Assembly (NCBI GenBank): GCA_030849075.1
Contig: JASAOO010003108.1
Span: 1 to 22,713, forward strand
DNA: 22,713 nt
Source of the DNA: Zelonia costaricensis
Lineage: Eukaryota; Euglenozoa; Kinetoplastea; Trypanosomatida; Trypanosomatidae
Reading direction: 5' to 3'
A model generated the notes under the pieces. It was not told the DNA's origin and did not search any database. It was given only the letters and a program-made list of their open reading frames with translations. Positions 10,317 to 19,668 of the stretch are shown one piece after another. Numbering within the stretch: position 1 is the stretch's first letter; each line of letters opens with the position of its first letter. Position numbers and translations under genes: made by a program.

Positions 10317-11672
10317 GTCTCGGCGCACACCTCCTGTCATGGCATGGACAAAGACGGACGGAAAAAAAAAAGAGAAGAGACACCGTTCTTGTGTCTGCGT
10401 GAACTCGAGATTGAGCTGCGAAGCGTGAGAAGACAAAGTAGGAGCTGCGCCCAGAAGCAGCGCCACGTACCGTGCGCTTGTCATCAAGGCGAAAGGGGTG
10501 GCCCCCGCCACCCTTCGCGCTGTGCACCACGTTGTCCACCGAGGGCTCCCGCGGCACCACCACAGCGCAATACCGCAAGGCGGCGCTGCAACCCGTGGCC
10601 GTCCACCCCGCGCGTCGCCTCTGATGCAACGTCGCGGCCGCGCAAGCAGGAAAGCGAAAAGGCCAACACACTCGTCACGCACCGCCCGCAGACCACACAC
10701 GTCAGCAAGAAGATAAAGAAAAGGACAACAAGTCGAGTCGAGCACGCGGAAAAACCAACAAAGAGAACGTGCTGATGCTTCGGGGGTAAAATAGACAAGG
10801 AGGGAGGGGGTGCGAGAGGGCCCTTTCGAATCCGCCAGCGTATCGAGGAGAACAAGAAGAAGGCGTGCGTGCTGCACTTGTGTGTCTTGGTGCGTGTGAG
10901 AAGGGGGGAAGGACAGGGGCAGGCACGGACCCGCGGTAGACGGCGCGGCATACTTGAAGCGGTGAAGAGGCGGAGAGGCGAGGATGGAGACAAGAAACCA
11001 GATGCAAAGCAGAAGAGGGGTGGGCTTTTGGCAGTGGGAGAAGGGGATGGACCCTGGCAAAGCACACAGCTACGGGTCGGACAGCACGAGCCAAGGGCGA
11101 GGGCAGTCGCCCCACGACAGACAGCAAGAACAACAGCACTGGCAATAAGAAACGGCAGAGGCGAGCGGTGGGGCAGGGGTGGGAAGCCCAGCGTGGCAAT
11201 CTGCAGAGTAGACTTGATGCGCAAAGCAAGAAACAGTGGAGAGCCGAAAATGGTCGGCGTCACGCGGGGAAGCGTAACGGCGACGAGGAGGAGGAGAGAG
11301 GAGATGCCCAAGTCCGCTAGGTGCACATGGTGGAAGTGGGGCGGGGGGAGGGGGGAAGACCCAAGAGAAAAGCAGATTGAGACTTGCGCCACATGCCGCT
11401 TCTCAAAGGCGGCCGCGGTGGCCGTGTCATCCAAAATAGCGGTGCCCGGAGCCGAGAAAGCACAAAAGGTGTACGTGTGTGTGTGTGTGCGTTTGGAACA
11501 GAACGGGGATGGGAGGAGGCGGTTGTCATGAGAGCAGCAGCGATTTCTCGCAACTTGACCGTGTGCCGCGCGCCTGACCACGCATCATGCTGACCAGTGC
11601 GGCAAGCACTTTAGACAACATCCTCAACAGCAGCACAGAGGTGGCACCAGACTTGAACATGCAGCAGTCATG

Positions 11673-11697
11673 CCCCCCCCCCCCACACACACACACA
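11673..11697. repeat. C12 run joined to (AC)n
   Basis: Twelve C residues at 11673-11684 run directly into AC repeats to 11697; on the minus strand this reads GT repeats followed by a G12 run. Confidence 0.9.
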
Positions 11698-12601
11698 AAT
11701 ACACACGAGAGGCACTCACACGGAGTAGCAAGCAACGACTATGAAGAGGAGGAGAAGCAAAGCGAAGGCAGCGAAACCTGAAGAGGGGGGAGGTAGTGGA
11801 GGTACAATGATGGGGATCGGCGCGCCTGCCCTCTGAATCGACCACGGCAACTGGGGGAAGGGGGGCGACTCTATGCGCGTTGTGGAACACAGGGCTTCTG
11901 GGCAGTGCTGAAGGCGGGGAGGAGGGAGGCAACGCCCCAGTCAGGGATGAGCGTGACTGGAGCGGTACACCGACAAGGACGCACCCACGGCTTTACCTCG
12001 ATGTGTCGAGAGTCCGGTACAAGAGAGAGCGGTGCAGAACCTGCAAGGGAGACAAGGGAAGGGGGGGGTTGCAGCGTCCCTCACAAGAGTGACGACGAGC
12101 CGCAAACCCACGAAAAAGACGGAAATGCCTCAGTCCAACGCGGTCAAACCGAGCGTGCCAAGAGAATCGCCAACACGGAGAACAACACAACAGTGAAAAC
12201 AAAAATAAAAGAAGAGACAGCAAGGACGACGTAGCGAAGCACACGCAGGGAGCGGGGTAACGATGGGCGAACGGGGGGTGGTGGGCAGCAAGTCTCCACA
12301 AACGTCGAAGGGATGGGGGTGGACAACAACAACAGAAGATGAAAAAGACCAGCTCTGGCAGGGCAATGCAGAGAGTGAGAGACGAGAGCGGCACACACAC
12401 ACTCACACAAACACATCACAAGGGCAATCGTCAGCCCAGCCTACGTGGGGTGCAAGATGACACAGAGTGGCACGCAGAGGCGCCTGCACGAACCGGAAGA
12501 GTACAGAGAAACGAAAATGAGGCCAAACGAAAAGGCCAGAGGGAAGTCCAGTCAGGCACAAGAGAAGGAAGCACTAGGGAGGAACGATGAGTTTCGCAGA
12601 C

Positions 12602-12617
12602 GGGGGGGGGGGGGGGG
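12602..12617. repeat. G16 homopolymer
   Basis: Sixteen G residues on plus, about 330 bp beyond the stop of the 922-aa gene; length is likely to be unstable and error-prone in sequencing. Confidence 0.9.
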
Positions 12618-12809
12618 CACACCCGTTCTCCCTGTCACCCTTTTCTTCTCCTTTTCCGCCTGTTTCGGCATCCATCAGCAACAGCAGCTGCGCTCGCAAA
12701 GACGCGCGCTGTTGTTGCACCGGAGCGCACGTGGCGACCGAGGGGCGTGCGAGACCAAGGGTGAAGGGAAGCAGGGGAGGAGCGAGGTTAGAAGCGTGTG
12801 GCGGGTGAG

Positions 12810-12823
12810 CTCGTCATGACGAG
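12810..12823. repeat. 14-bp palindrome in the 3' UTR of the 922-aa gene
   Basis: CTCGTCATGACGAG, about 120 nt past the stop codon, with a short GAGGTTA direct repeat on either side (12784 and 12821). A transcript hairpin is possible; no role can be assigned. Confidence 0.65.
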
Positions 12824-12907
12824 GTTAGCTCCGAGATGACAGTTGCCCACCGCACCACCCGCCCTCCCCCACTCCTCCGATCTGCTCCCTGCGATGCCAG
12901 AGCGCAG

Positions 12908-12925
12908 GTGTGTGTGTGTGTGTGT
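12908..12925. repeat. (GT)9 microsatellite in the 3' UTR of the 922-aa gene
   Basis: Begins about 20 nt beyond the stop codon; in the mRNA it reads as a CA repeat. Confidence 0.92.
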
Positions 12926-12944
12926 ACGTGTGCATTATCTGCTC

Positions 12945-15713
12945 TTACACGTAGGCCTTCGGGGCGGCCTTCTTGGGGTCCGTCTCGAGGTCCTCGGCGT
13001 CCTTCAGCATCATCTCCATCCGCTTCAGCATCGCCTCGTAGTTCTTCTTCTTGCCCTCGTCGCTCGTCGAGTCGACCTTTTCCTTGCACTTCGGGATCTC
13101 CTTCTTCGTGTACTCGACAAAGCGCTTCACGTTGCCGCTGCGCGGCTCCGCGTTCTCGACCTCGCGCATCTCCTTGAGAGCCTCGACCACCTTGGCCGCC
13201 GACGGCTCGTCGTCGCCGACGATGCCGACGCACATGGTGTGGCTGCCGCCGCCAACGGAGTAGCGGTACAGCCGGCACGGTGCCTCCGACTTCTTCGCCT
13301 TGAGCGCGGTGAGCTGATCGACGTTGGGGCCGACAAAAGTCACATTGAGCGACGAGAGGTACACCATCTCGCCCGGCGAGCTCTTGCGCGCCTGCTTGAG
13401 CACGAGGTAGCAGCAGACCATCTCCTCCTCCTTGGCCCGCCCCATGCCCTCCCCCAGCGTCTTGCTCATGTCCTCCTTCGTGCTCACCTCCTTCATCGTC
13501 ATGTTGTTCAGCGCCGGGCCGTACACCGGTGACGAGGCGAGCGCGAGCTTCTCGGACGCGGCGCCGTCCTTCAGCAGGTCGCGGCCGTGGTCGGCCCCCT
13601 GCAGCGCCGTCATGGTCACGTAAATGCTGAAGTACTCACCGCTCGTCGCCAGCTTGCCGGTGCACGTCGCCATGTAGTCCCGCATGAACTCCACCGCCTG
13701 GGCGCGGCGCTTCGCGTCGCTGCCAATCATGATGGTCGCGTTGTGGCCGGACACCCACTGGTTGCGCACCTCCGACAGCGCCGACGCCTCCACGGGCTTC
13801 TTGGCGTCCTCGATCGCGACGACCTCGTCCAGCTTCGTCTCCTTGCCATCCATCACGACAGTGTCGCGCTCCTTCGCGGTCACCTTGGCGTCCTTGCCGG
13901 ACTTATACAGCAGTGCCAGACTGCGGATCTTCGTGCCCGTGAACTTCAGCGGGGCGTCCTTCTTGTCCGCCGCGGCGGCATCCTTCTTGTCCGCCTCCTT
14001 GTTCTCGCCGTCCTTCTTGTCGGCACCCGCCGCAGCAGCAGGAGGAGCCGCGGAGGCAACAGCAGGAGGAGCCGCGGAGGCAACAGAAGGAGGAGCCGCG
14101 GAGGCAACAGCGGCCGGCGCGGCCTCCTTCTTGTCCGCCTCCTTGGCATCCTTCTTGTCCGCGGTGGCGGCGTCCTTCTTCTCCGCCTCCTTCTTGTCCG
14201 CCGCATCCTTGCTCGGCAACTCGCGATCCTTCTTCTCAAGCGGCTTGGCCTCCTTCTTCTCACTCTCCTTGGCATCTTTCTTGTCAGCGGTGGCGGCGTC
14301 CTTCTTCTCCGCCTCCTTCTTGTCCGCCGGCTTCGCCTCCTTCTTGTCCGCCGCGTCCTTGCCCGGCAATTCGCGCTCCTTCTTCTCAATCGGCTTGGCA
14401 TCCTTCTTCTCACCCTCCTTGGCCTCCTTCTTGCCAGCCTCCTTCTCGTCGCCGTCCTTCTTGTCGTCGTCCTTGTGCAGCGGCATCACCTCGGCGCGGA
14501 TGAGGTCGTTCTTGTTGAGGAAGCTGTCGCGGCGCGAGGCGGCGTCGACGACGCTGTGGTAGGCACCGCCGTACATGCTGCCGCCGCCCATGCCGTACAT
14601 GGAGCCCATGCCGCCCATGCTGCCCATCGACCCCATGCCGTACATCGAGCCCATCGGGCCTCCCATGCCGTACATGGAGCCCATCGGACCTCCCATGCCG
14701 TACATCGAGCCCATCATCGACGGCGGACCGTACATGGACCCCATGCCGCCCATGCCGTACATAGAGCCCATGCCGCCCATGCCGTACATCGAGCCCATGC
14801 CCATGCCGCCCATCGCGCCTCCCATGCCGTACATGGAGCCCATGCCGCCGCCCATGCCGTCCTGGCCACCGGCCATATAACCGTAGCCGCCAGCCATGCC
14901 ACCCTGCCCGCCGGCCATGCTGCCGTAGCCCGCCATCGCACCCGGTCCCATGGAGCCGTAGCCGCCAATGGCGTTGGGCGCGCCACCCGCCATGCTGCCG
15001 TAGCCGCCCATCGCCATGGGCGCGCCACCCGCCATGCTGCCGTAGCCGCCCATCGCCATGGGCGCGCCACCCGCCATGCCGGCGTACCCGCTCGGCATCC
15101 CGTTGGCGCCGCCGGGCATCGCCATGCTGCCGTAGGCGCCGCCAGGACCGTACATGCCGCCGCCGCCGTTCATGCCACCCCGCATGGAGCCGCCGATGGG
15201 CTGCATGTTCGAGGCCGCCCCGTTGGCAGGGGCCGCGGCAGCGTTCGACTTCATCGCCGAGCTCGGCGCGGCTGCCGGGGCGGCGGCAGGTGCCGGAGCC
15301 GGCGCACCCGTCGGCTTGGCGGCCGTGCTCGGGGACACGGCGCTCGCAGGCTTCGGCGGGGGCACCGGTCCCACCGCACCGCCCGCGGGCGGGGCGCCGG
15401 CAGCGCGCGGAGCGGCGGTCGGCGTGGGCTGCGCTGACTTCGCGGCCAGAGAGGAAGAGGACTGCTTGCGCTCCGCCGTCTTGTCCGAGGAGGAGTGGTG
15501 CTTGTCCGAGGAGGAGCGGTGCTTGTCGGAGGAGGAGGAGGAGCGGTGCTTGTCGGAGGAGGAGGAGCGGTGCTTGCCCGAGGACGACGACGTGCGGTCA
15601 GACGAACGGTGCTTGTCCGTGGAGGAGGAGCGGTGGTGGCCGGAGCCGCTGCTGGAGGGGCGCTTACCCGACGGCGAGGACGCCGACTTGGACTTGGTAG
15701 CAGTGGAGCTCAT
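12945..15713 (-). CDS. Pseudokinesin-like protein with Ser/Lys, Gly/Met/Tyr and Lys/Glu/Ala repeat regions, 922 aa
   Basis: The frame stays open to a GTG at 15995, but the only upstream ATG is at 15713, so that is taken as start; the stop is TAA. Residues about 25-80 repeat DKHRSSS, 85-165 are Ala/Pro-rich, and 170-385 are a Gly/Met/Tyr array built on GSMYGMGG and GGAPMAMGGYGSMA. Residues 414-588 are highly charged DKKEA/EKKDA repeats with an interposed Ala-Pro block. Residues 590-922 match the C-terminal domains of the two neighbouring genes: beta1-like KIRSLALL, GHNATIM at 656-662 followed by IGSDAKRR instead of a P-loop, GRDLL, SPVYGPALNN, LVLKQ, a LSSLNVTF strand at the switch II position, RLYRYSVGGGSHT around 814-826, and RSGNVKRFVEY. 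The opening GHNATI equals the kinesin GYNATI entry to the P-loop, but no GK[ST] follows. The assignment as a dead kinesin motor rests mainly on the paralogue at 483-4838. No signal peptide or membrane segment is evident. Confidence 0.87.
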   Translation of the reverse strand: MSSTATKSKSASSPSGKRPSSSGSGHHRSSSTDKHRSSDRTSSSSGKHRSSSSDKHRSSSSSDKHRSSSDKHHSSSDKTAERKQSSSSLAAKSAQPTPTAAPRAAGAPPAGGAVGPVPPPKPASAVSPSTAAKPTGAPAPAPAAAPAAAPSSAMKSNAAAAPANGAASNMQPIGGSMRGGMNGGGGMYGPGGAYGSMAMPGGANGMPSGYAGMAGGAPMAMGGYGSMAGGAPMAMGGYGSMAGGAPNAIGGYGSMGPGAMAGYGSMAGGQGGMAGGYGYMAGGQDGMGGGMGSMYGMGGAMGGMGMGSMYGMGGMGSMYGMGGMGSMYGPPSMMGSMYGMGGPMGSMYGMGGPMGSMYGMGSMGSMGGMGSMYGMGGGSMYGGAYHSVVDAASRRDSFLNKNDLIRAEVMPLHKDDDKKDGDEKEAGKKEAKEGEKKDAKPIEKKERELPGKDAADKKEAKPADKKEAEKKDAATADKKDAKESEKKEAKPLEKKDRELPSKDAADKKEAEKKDAATADKKDAKEADKKEAAPAAVASAAPPSVASAAPPAVASAAPPAAAAGADKKDGENKEADKKDAAAADKKDAPLKFTGTKIRSLALLYKSGKDAKVTAKERDTVVMDGKETKLDEVVAIEDAKKPVEASALSEVRNQWVSGHNATIMIGSDAKRRAQAVEFMRDYMATCTGKLATSGEYFSIYVTMTALQGADHGRDLLKDGAASEKLALASSPVYGPALNNMTMKEVSTKEDMSKTLGEGMGRAKEEEMVCCYLVLKQARKSSPGEMVYLSSLNVTFVGPNVDQLTALKAKKSEAPCRLYRYSVGGGSHTMCVGIVGDDEPSAAKVVEALKEMREVENAEPRSGNVKRFVEYTKKEIPKCKEKVDSTSDEGKKKNYEAMLKRMEMMLKDAEDLETDPKKAAPKAYV
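14037..14108 (-). repeat. Three 24-bp tandem repeats coding an Ala/Pro/Val unit
   Basis: A 24-bp unit is repeated at 14037-14060, 14061-14084 and 14085-14108 (the third with one change), coding repeated VASAAPP[AS] in the 922-aa protein. Confidence 0.85.
14130..14412 (-). repeat. In-gene tandem duplication coding Lys/Glu/Asp/Ala repeats
   Basis: Two consecutive copies of about 42-50 codons share the order KKxAKPxEKKxREL, KDAADKKEA, EKKDAATADKKDAKE. The first copy has an extra KPADKKEA-like insertion and the two differ by conservative changes (I/L, E/D, G/S). Confidence 0.8.
14559..15206 (-). repeat. In-gene Gly/Met/Tyr repeat array
   Basis: Codes residues about 170-385 of the 922-aa protein. 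Short units of GSMYGMGG type dominate the C-terminal half; a 42-bp unit coding GGAPMAMGGYGSMA is repeated about three times at roughly 14955-15078. Such arrays tend to vary in copy number between strains and to be misassembled. Confidence 0.85.
15480..15640 (-). repeat. In-gene Ser/Asp/Lys/His/Arg repeats (DKHRSSS)
   Basis: Near-identical 21-27-bp units built on a GAGGAGCGGTGCTTGTC-like plus-strand core code repeated DKHRSS-type pieces near the N-terminus of the 922-aa protein. Confidence 0.75.
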
Positions 15714-15828
15714 GCTTCTGAGTGGGAGAGTGCGGGGAGGGGAGTGACGTGGAAAGAGGCGGCGGGTGTGTGGGTGGGGCGGAGGGCGCGACGCGTGAGG
15801 TAAGAAGGGAAAGAGAGAAAAAAAGGGG

Positions 15829-15870
15829 CTGAGGTGCGGGGAGGAGTGAGAAGGGTGGGAGCTCTGGGCA
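15829..15870 (-). promoter_or_regulatory. Candidate spliced-leader acceptor for the 922-aa gene
   Basis: On the minus strand a C/T-rich tract opposite 15831-15870 ends in CACCTCAG, AG opposite 15829-15830, about 115 nt before the ATG at 15713. Another tract-plus-AG (ACTCAG, opposite 15718-15719) lies only 4 nt before the ATG and is less likely to be the main site. Confidence 0.4.
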
Positions 15871-16604
15871 CGCAAAACAACGATGGGTGGGGATGGGAAA
15901 GTGGGGAGGGTGAGGGGTGAGTGGCTGACAGGAAGGGGGCGGAGAGGCGGAACCAGGGGAGTGTGTGGGTCGGGGGGTGAGAGGCTGGCAAGCACAGGGG
16001 AAGCACTGATGACGCTGGTCCTTGACTATGTGGGGGAAGGTGGAGGGCAGGTTGACCACAGAGGGACGAATGCGACGGAGGTGCAAGAGTAGCAGGAAGA
16101 CAAAAAAGGGTCGTGGGAGAATGACGAAGAGAACGATGATCAGGCCGAATCGCGTGGGCAGCCGCTGCGTTGTGACAAGCGAAGAAGAATCTGGACGGGG
16201 GGGAAGTGCTGGTCACAAGTGGTTGTCAGGGGCTGTTCTGGAGAGTGGTTCGGGTGGGGCGGGGAGGTGGAGTAGTGGTGGTGGGGTGGGGTGGGGGCCG
16301 GTTCACTGTGAGACGGGAAGTACGGAGTGAAGGGGGAGGGTCTGATACACACAGAAAGGTAGGGAGGGGGGAAGAGAAATTGAAAGCGACACAGACAAGA
16401 CACAAAAGGACAACGCGGTGAGGGGAAAACGAAGTAATCACACGACTGCAGCGGCAGAGGACGAGGAAGTGGGGGGCGAAGATGACTGGGAAACGGTGCG
16501 CGAGGGAAAGGGGGGCTCAGAGCGTTTCGGGTAGGAATGGAAAGGCACAAAAGTGGGGTGGGGTGAAAAAGCGAAAGAGACTTGCTTGCTTTTGTTGCGT
16601 TTTA

Positions 16605-16627
16605 GTGTGTGTGTGTGTGTGTGTGTG
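16605..16627. repeat. (GT)n microsatellite
   Basis: Uninterrupted GT repeat of about 23 bp followed by the alternating tract GTGTATACGTATATGTG. Confidence 0.92.
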
Positions 16628-16855
16628 GTGTGTATACGTATATGTGTGGTGGACAAGAGCGATGGGGTGCGCACCGAGAAATGAGGTGAGCGTGTATACA
16701 AAGGGGGGAGCGGAGAGTGAAGAGTGCAGAGAGTGCAGAGAGAGAGAGAGAGACGGTGTGCATGCGTGGCACACGCAAACGACTCGACTGTGTAGAGCAT
16801 TCACTACCCGTGCAACGATGGCGTTGTACGCATATCTGCAGCACCGTTGACGAGC

Positions 16856-16874
16856 CCCGTCTAGCCTAGACGGG
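16856..16874. repeat. Perfect 9-bp inverted repeat with 1-nt centre
   Basis: CCCGTCTAG, a single C, then CTAGACGGG, followed on plus by TTTT. It can form a stable hairpin at the start of a balanced-composition island. Function unknown. Confidence 0.8.
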
Positions 16875-17861
16875 TTTTCAGTTTAACCTTTTGTCTACAA
16901 CAAGGGCTTGCCGCGGTCCACGTCAACCCCGGTGAGGCCCCTCTTGTGACGCTGGGAACGACGCGAGGGTGTGGGCAGTACAGTACGGAAGCGGGTGTCG
17001 CCTTTTCGTTCTCGCCGGGGGGACTGACCTCGCGCTTCCATCGCGCTCTCCGATCTCGGACAAAGACGCTTTATGCCGTGTGCTCGTTGTTGCATTCGAG
17101 CCATCGCTGTCGTATGGGGAAAGAAAATGAGGAAGACGTCGGCTGCTGGTGGTCATGCTGGCTCTTTTTTTTGTTGTTGTTCGTCCGTTTCCACGTCTGC
17201 TCGAGGCCTGCGTTGCGCTTCACCGCGTCTACGGGGGCTCGTCTGTCGGAAGTGCGGGCGACCACCGTGTGTACCCCGGTGCGTGTACGAGTGCTTCCCC
17301 ACAACGTTACGGAACACGTCCTTAACGGCGTTAACCCCGGCCCAAGACGCCTGCACTTTCTTACTGTCGGCAAGAGCAGCAAAAAAAAAAGAGGGACAAG
17401 TACATCTCTGCACACGAACGCGCAATCACGGGAGCGCACACGGCTTCGACGTGGAGAGGTTTCTTTCGCTTACGTGAAGTGGACCTCGTGTCTTGTCCGA
17501 GGGTGGGAAGGGAGGGAGGGAGGGAGGGGTGGGGAGTGGGTCCTCAGTGCGGCGGGTGTGCAGCTTCGCCTTGTTATGAAGGCTGCGAAAGGGGTGATCT
17601 AACAGAATCCTTTGACGTGAAGAAGAAAAAAAGCTGAAAGGGATGCCACTCGCTGCTGCACCCCTCGCTGTGGAGCCCCGTACTGCAGGTCACCACGTAG
17701 CTTCACACGCCCCACCACCACCCCTCCTTTGAGGGGCGCACGGGTCTGTCACAGGGAAAAGAGCGTTGGCGGATAGAGAGGAGACAGGGGACCCGTGATG
17801 GAGCCCGTGTGGGAGTCAAAGGTAGATTTGCTGAGCTTTTAGCGCAAGAGAAGACACGCAG

Positions 17862-17884
17862 ACACACACACACACACACACACA
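17862..17884. repeat. (AC)n microsatellite
   Basis: Uninterrupted AC repeat of about 23 bp in the spacer between the 745-aa and 922-aa genes. Confidence 0.92.
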
Positions 17885-19668
17885 GACGTCAAAACAAAAA
17901 AAAAAGAAGGGAGTCCTGAAACTCCCCCTACCCGCCCGCTCTGCTCCTCCCTCCACCCCACGGCTCTTTACGCAGACGCCCATCACGTCTACTCGGAGAC
18001 GGTGGGGTGGCATAGCCGCAGGCGGCACCGCACCAAGGGCGGTGGGGTGGGGGGCGGAGGAGAGGAGGTGTGCAGAGCGCCCAACCGGCACAAGGGTGAA
18101 GTCCAAAGCAGGCGAAACCAAGCTTTTAAAAAGAAGAGAACAAACAACGAAGATCACCCGCGCTCGTTTGGTTCTTGTGTTGCTGAGTGAAAAGCAATTT
18201 GCATCGTGGACTGGGAATGGCGCGACAAGCCGGGGAAGGTGCGAAGGAGAGGAGAGAACGGAAAGTAGAACAGGACGCGGGGGGAGTAAGGGGGCGGAGC
18301 GGTTTCAAACCAGAAAGCGAGCGGGGAAAAGGAAAAAAGGAAAAGCAGAAATAGAAATGCGTGTACGCAACCCGGTACCACACGACAGCTTACGCTCCTG
18401 CTCAACAGCAGCCACCTCACAGACACAGTGCGTAGCGAACAAAAAAAGGGACGTGAAGGGGGCGGGACTGGGTGGAGAAAGACGGCAAGGCAGGCGTGTC
18501 GTGCTACACCGGCTTAAGAGCGTCAGCGTCGACGTCGCGCGGGCGCTGATTCTCTCGCTTTCTCTCTCTCGTCTTTCATTCCTCGTTCATCGGGTTAGGG
18601 GTGCGAAAGCCGGCGAAGAACAAAACATGCAGAGGCGGTGGTGGCCTGCGTGTGCACGTGTGCACCCGCGTGGGGTGTGTGCGTGTGTGTACGAGGCGTA
18701 GGTCAGGGTCCAACCACGCTCCGGCGGGATGAGAACGAGAGGCCCAATGAGGGAGGGGGGGGGTGGAGCAAAAGAAGGTGGGGCTGAGGGGTCAACAGCG
18801 CTGGCATATGGCTTCTATTCGAGTTCCTTAACGTCCCATGAACCAAGAAAACAAAAAAAAAGACGAGGGCAGAAGCGGACAAACGGGTGCGGGCGTCCCA
18901 GAAGAGGAGTAGGTGGGGGCGGGGGGCGGGGAGGAGAGAGCGAAGGGAGGACAGACACGCACCACACACGATAAAAGAGCAGAGAAACATGGCGGAGGTG
19001 GTGGCGTCCCTTCTCTTTTTTTCGTTGTTGTTGCTTGTGTTGGTTGTTGCGGGAAACGGCACAACTAGCAGCAACACGCAACACAGCAATTGGAGGAGGA
19101 GAACATGGGCGTGGCGCAGCGTGGGAATACCGGAGGGAGGGGGAAGACAGAGGAGAAGGAGAGGGGATCGGGGGAAGGGAGGACGAGGAGGAGGGTGTAT
19201 GAAGCCGCTCAGACCCGGGAACAGAAAAACCATCAAAAAAGAAAATCGAACGCACGCATGCACCAAGAAAAAACAAAACGTCAAAGAGGGGACGAGAACA
19301 GGGCAACTCACATGATAGAGCTGTTCGCAGGGCCGGCGAAAATGAGAAACACACGCGAATTTGCGGAGGGGGGGGGCGCGAGTCGGAGATGAAAGCTTCG
19401 GAGGAAGGTGCAGTAGAGCACAACAAAAAGGGAACCTATGCGGGTCTCTGGCGGACGGCTACCGAAGATGCGCCATCTTAGCCCCACACGCTCGCTGCCA
19501 CAACGACGCACACGCAAACGTGGGAGGGGGAGGAAGGAAGGAAGAGAAAAAGGCACGCGGGAGCTCTGCCGTAGCGGGTCACAACAGAGACACCCGCGCT
19601 CGCAACGAACCCGTGAAGCGAAAACCCTAAAAAGAAGGTGCGCAGGTGCACTCGCCTGTTCCGCAGGC

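Larger units (their letters stand above)
4839..12944. other. 8.1-kb spacer between the 922-aa and 1451-aa genes, no supported coding region
   Basis: The plus strand is strongly purine-rich and the minus strand pyrimidine-rich for most of the length, with many (CA)n and G-run tracts. Open frames here are low-complexity (Ser/Leu/Phe/Cys-rich on minus, Arg/Lys/Glu-rich on plus). The two longest minus frames, at 10128-11060 and 10484-11581, begin at TTG and GTG and resemble no family I know. It presumably holds a very long 3' UTR of the 922-aa gene and the leader of the 1451-aa gene. Islands of balanced composition occur near 6850-7200, 7590-8040, 9100-9470 and 12620-12740. Confidence 0.6.
15714..19668. 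other. 3.9-kb spacer between the 745-aa and 922-aa genes, no supported coding region
   Basis: Presumably the 3' UTR of the 745-aa gene and the leader of the 922-aa gene. It is purine-rich on plus except for an island at about 16830-17390 of balanced composition that starts near a perfect hairpin and ends in an A10 run. It also holds (GT)n at 16605 and (CA)n at 17862. The plus-strand frame at 16946-17602 starts at GTG, opposes the transcription unit and shows no family features. Confidence 0.6.

Noticed and set aside
10128..11581. Two minus-strand frames of 310 and 365 codons in the long spacer
   Set aside because: They begin at TTG and GTG, overlap each other, and translate to low-complexity Ser/Leu/Pro/Cys sequence typical of pyrimidine-rich UTRs.
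13587..15437. 616-codon open frame on the plus strand opposite the 922-aa gene
   Set aside because: It is the mirror of the repetitive coding region (His/Ala/Arg/Val-rich translation), opposes the transcription unit and resembles no family.
15714..15995. Coding extension upstream of the 922-aa start
   Set aside because: No ATG in the extension; Pro/His/Ser-rich translation of pyrimidine tracts; a candidate splice acceptor lies within it.
16850..16900. Hairpin considered as part of a tRNA or other Pol III gene
   Set aside because: No cloverleaf arms and no A or B box could be found around the stem.
16946..17602. Plus-strand frame of 218 codons with a hydrophobic patch
   Set aside because: Starts at GTG, lies on the strand opposite the transcription unit, and the hydrophobic run comes from a T-rich stretch. 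No family recognised.
18592..18601. Telomere-like GGGTTAGGGG
   Set aside because: Only about one and a half repeat units; expected by chance in a G-rich spacer and not an internal telomeric array.
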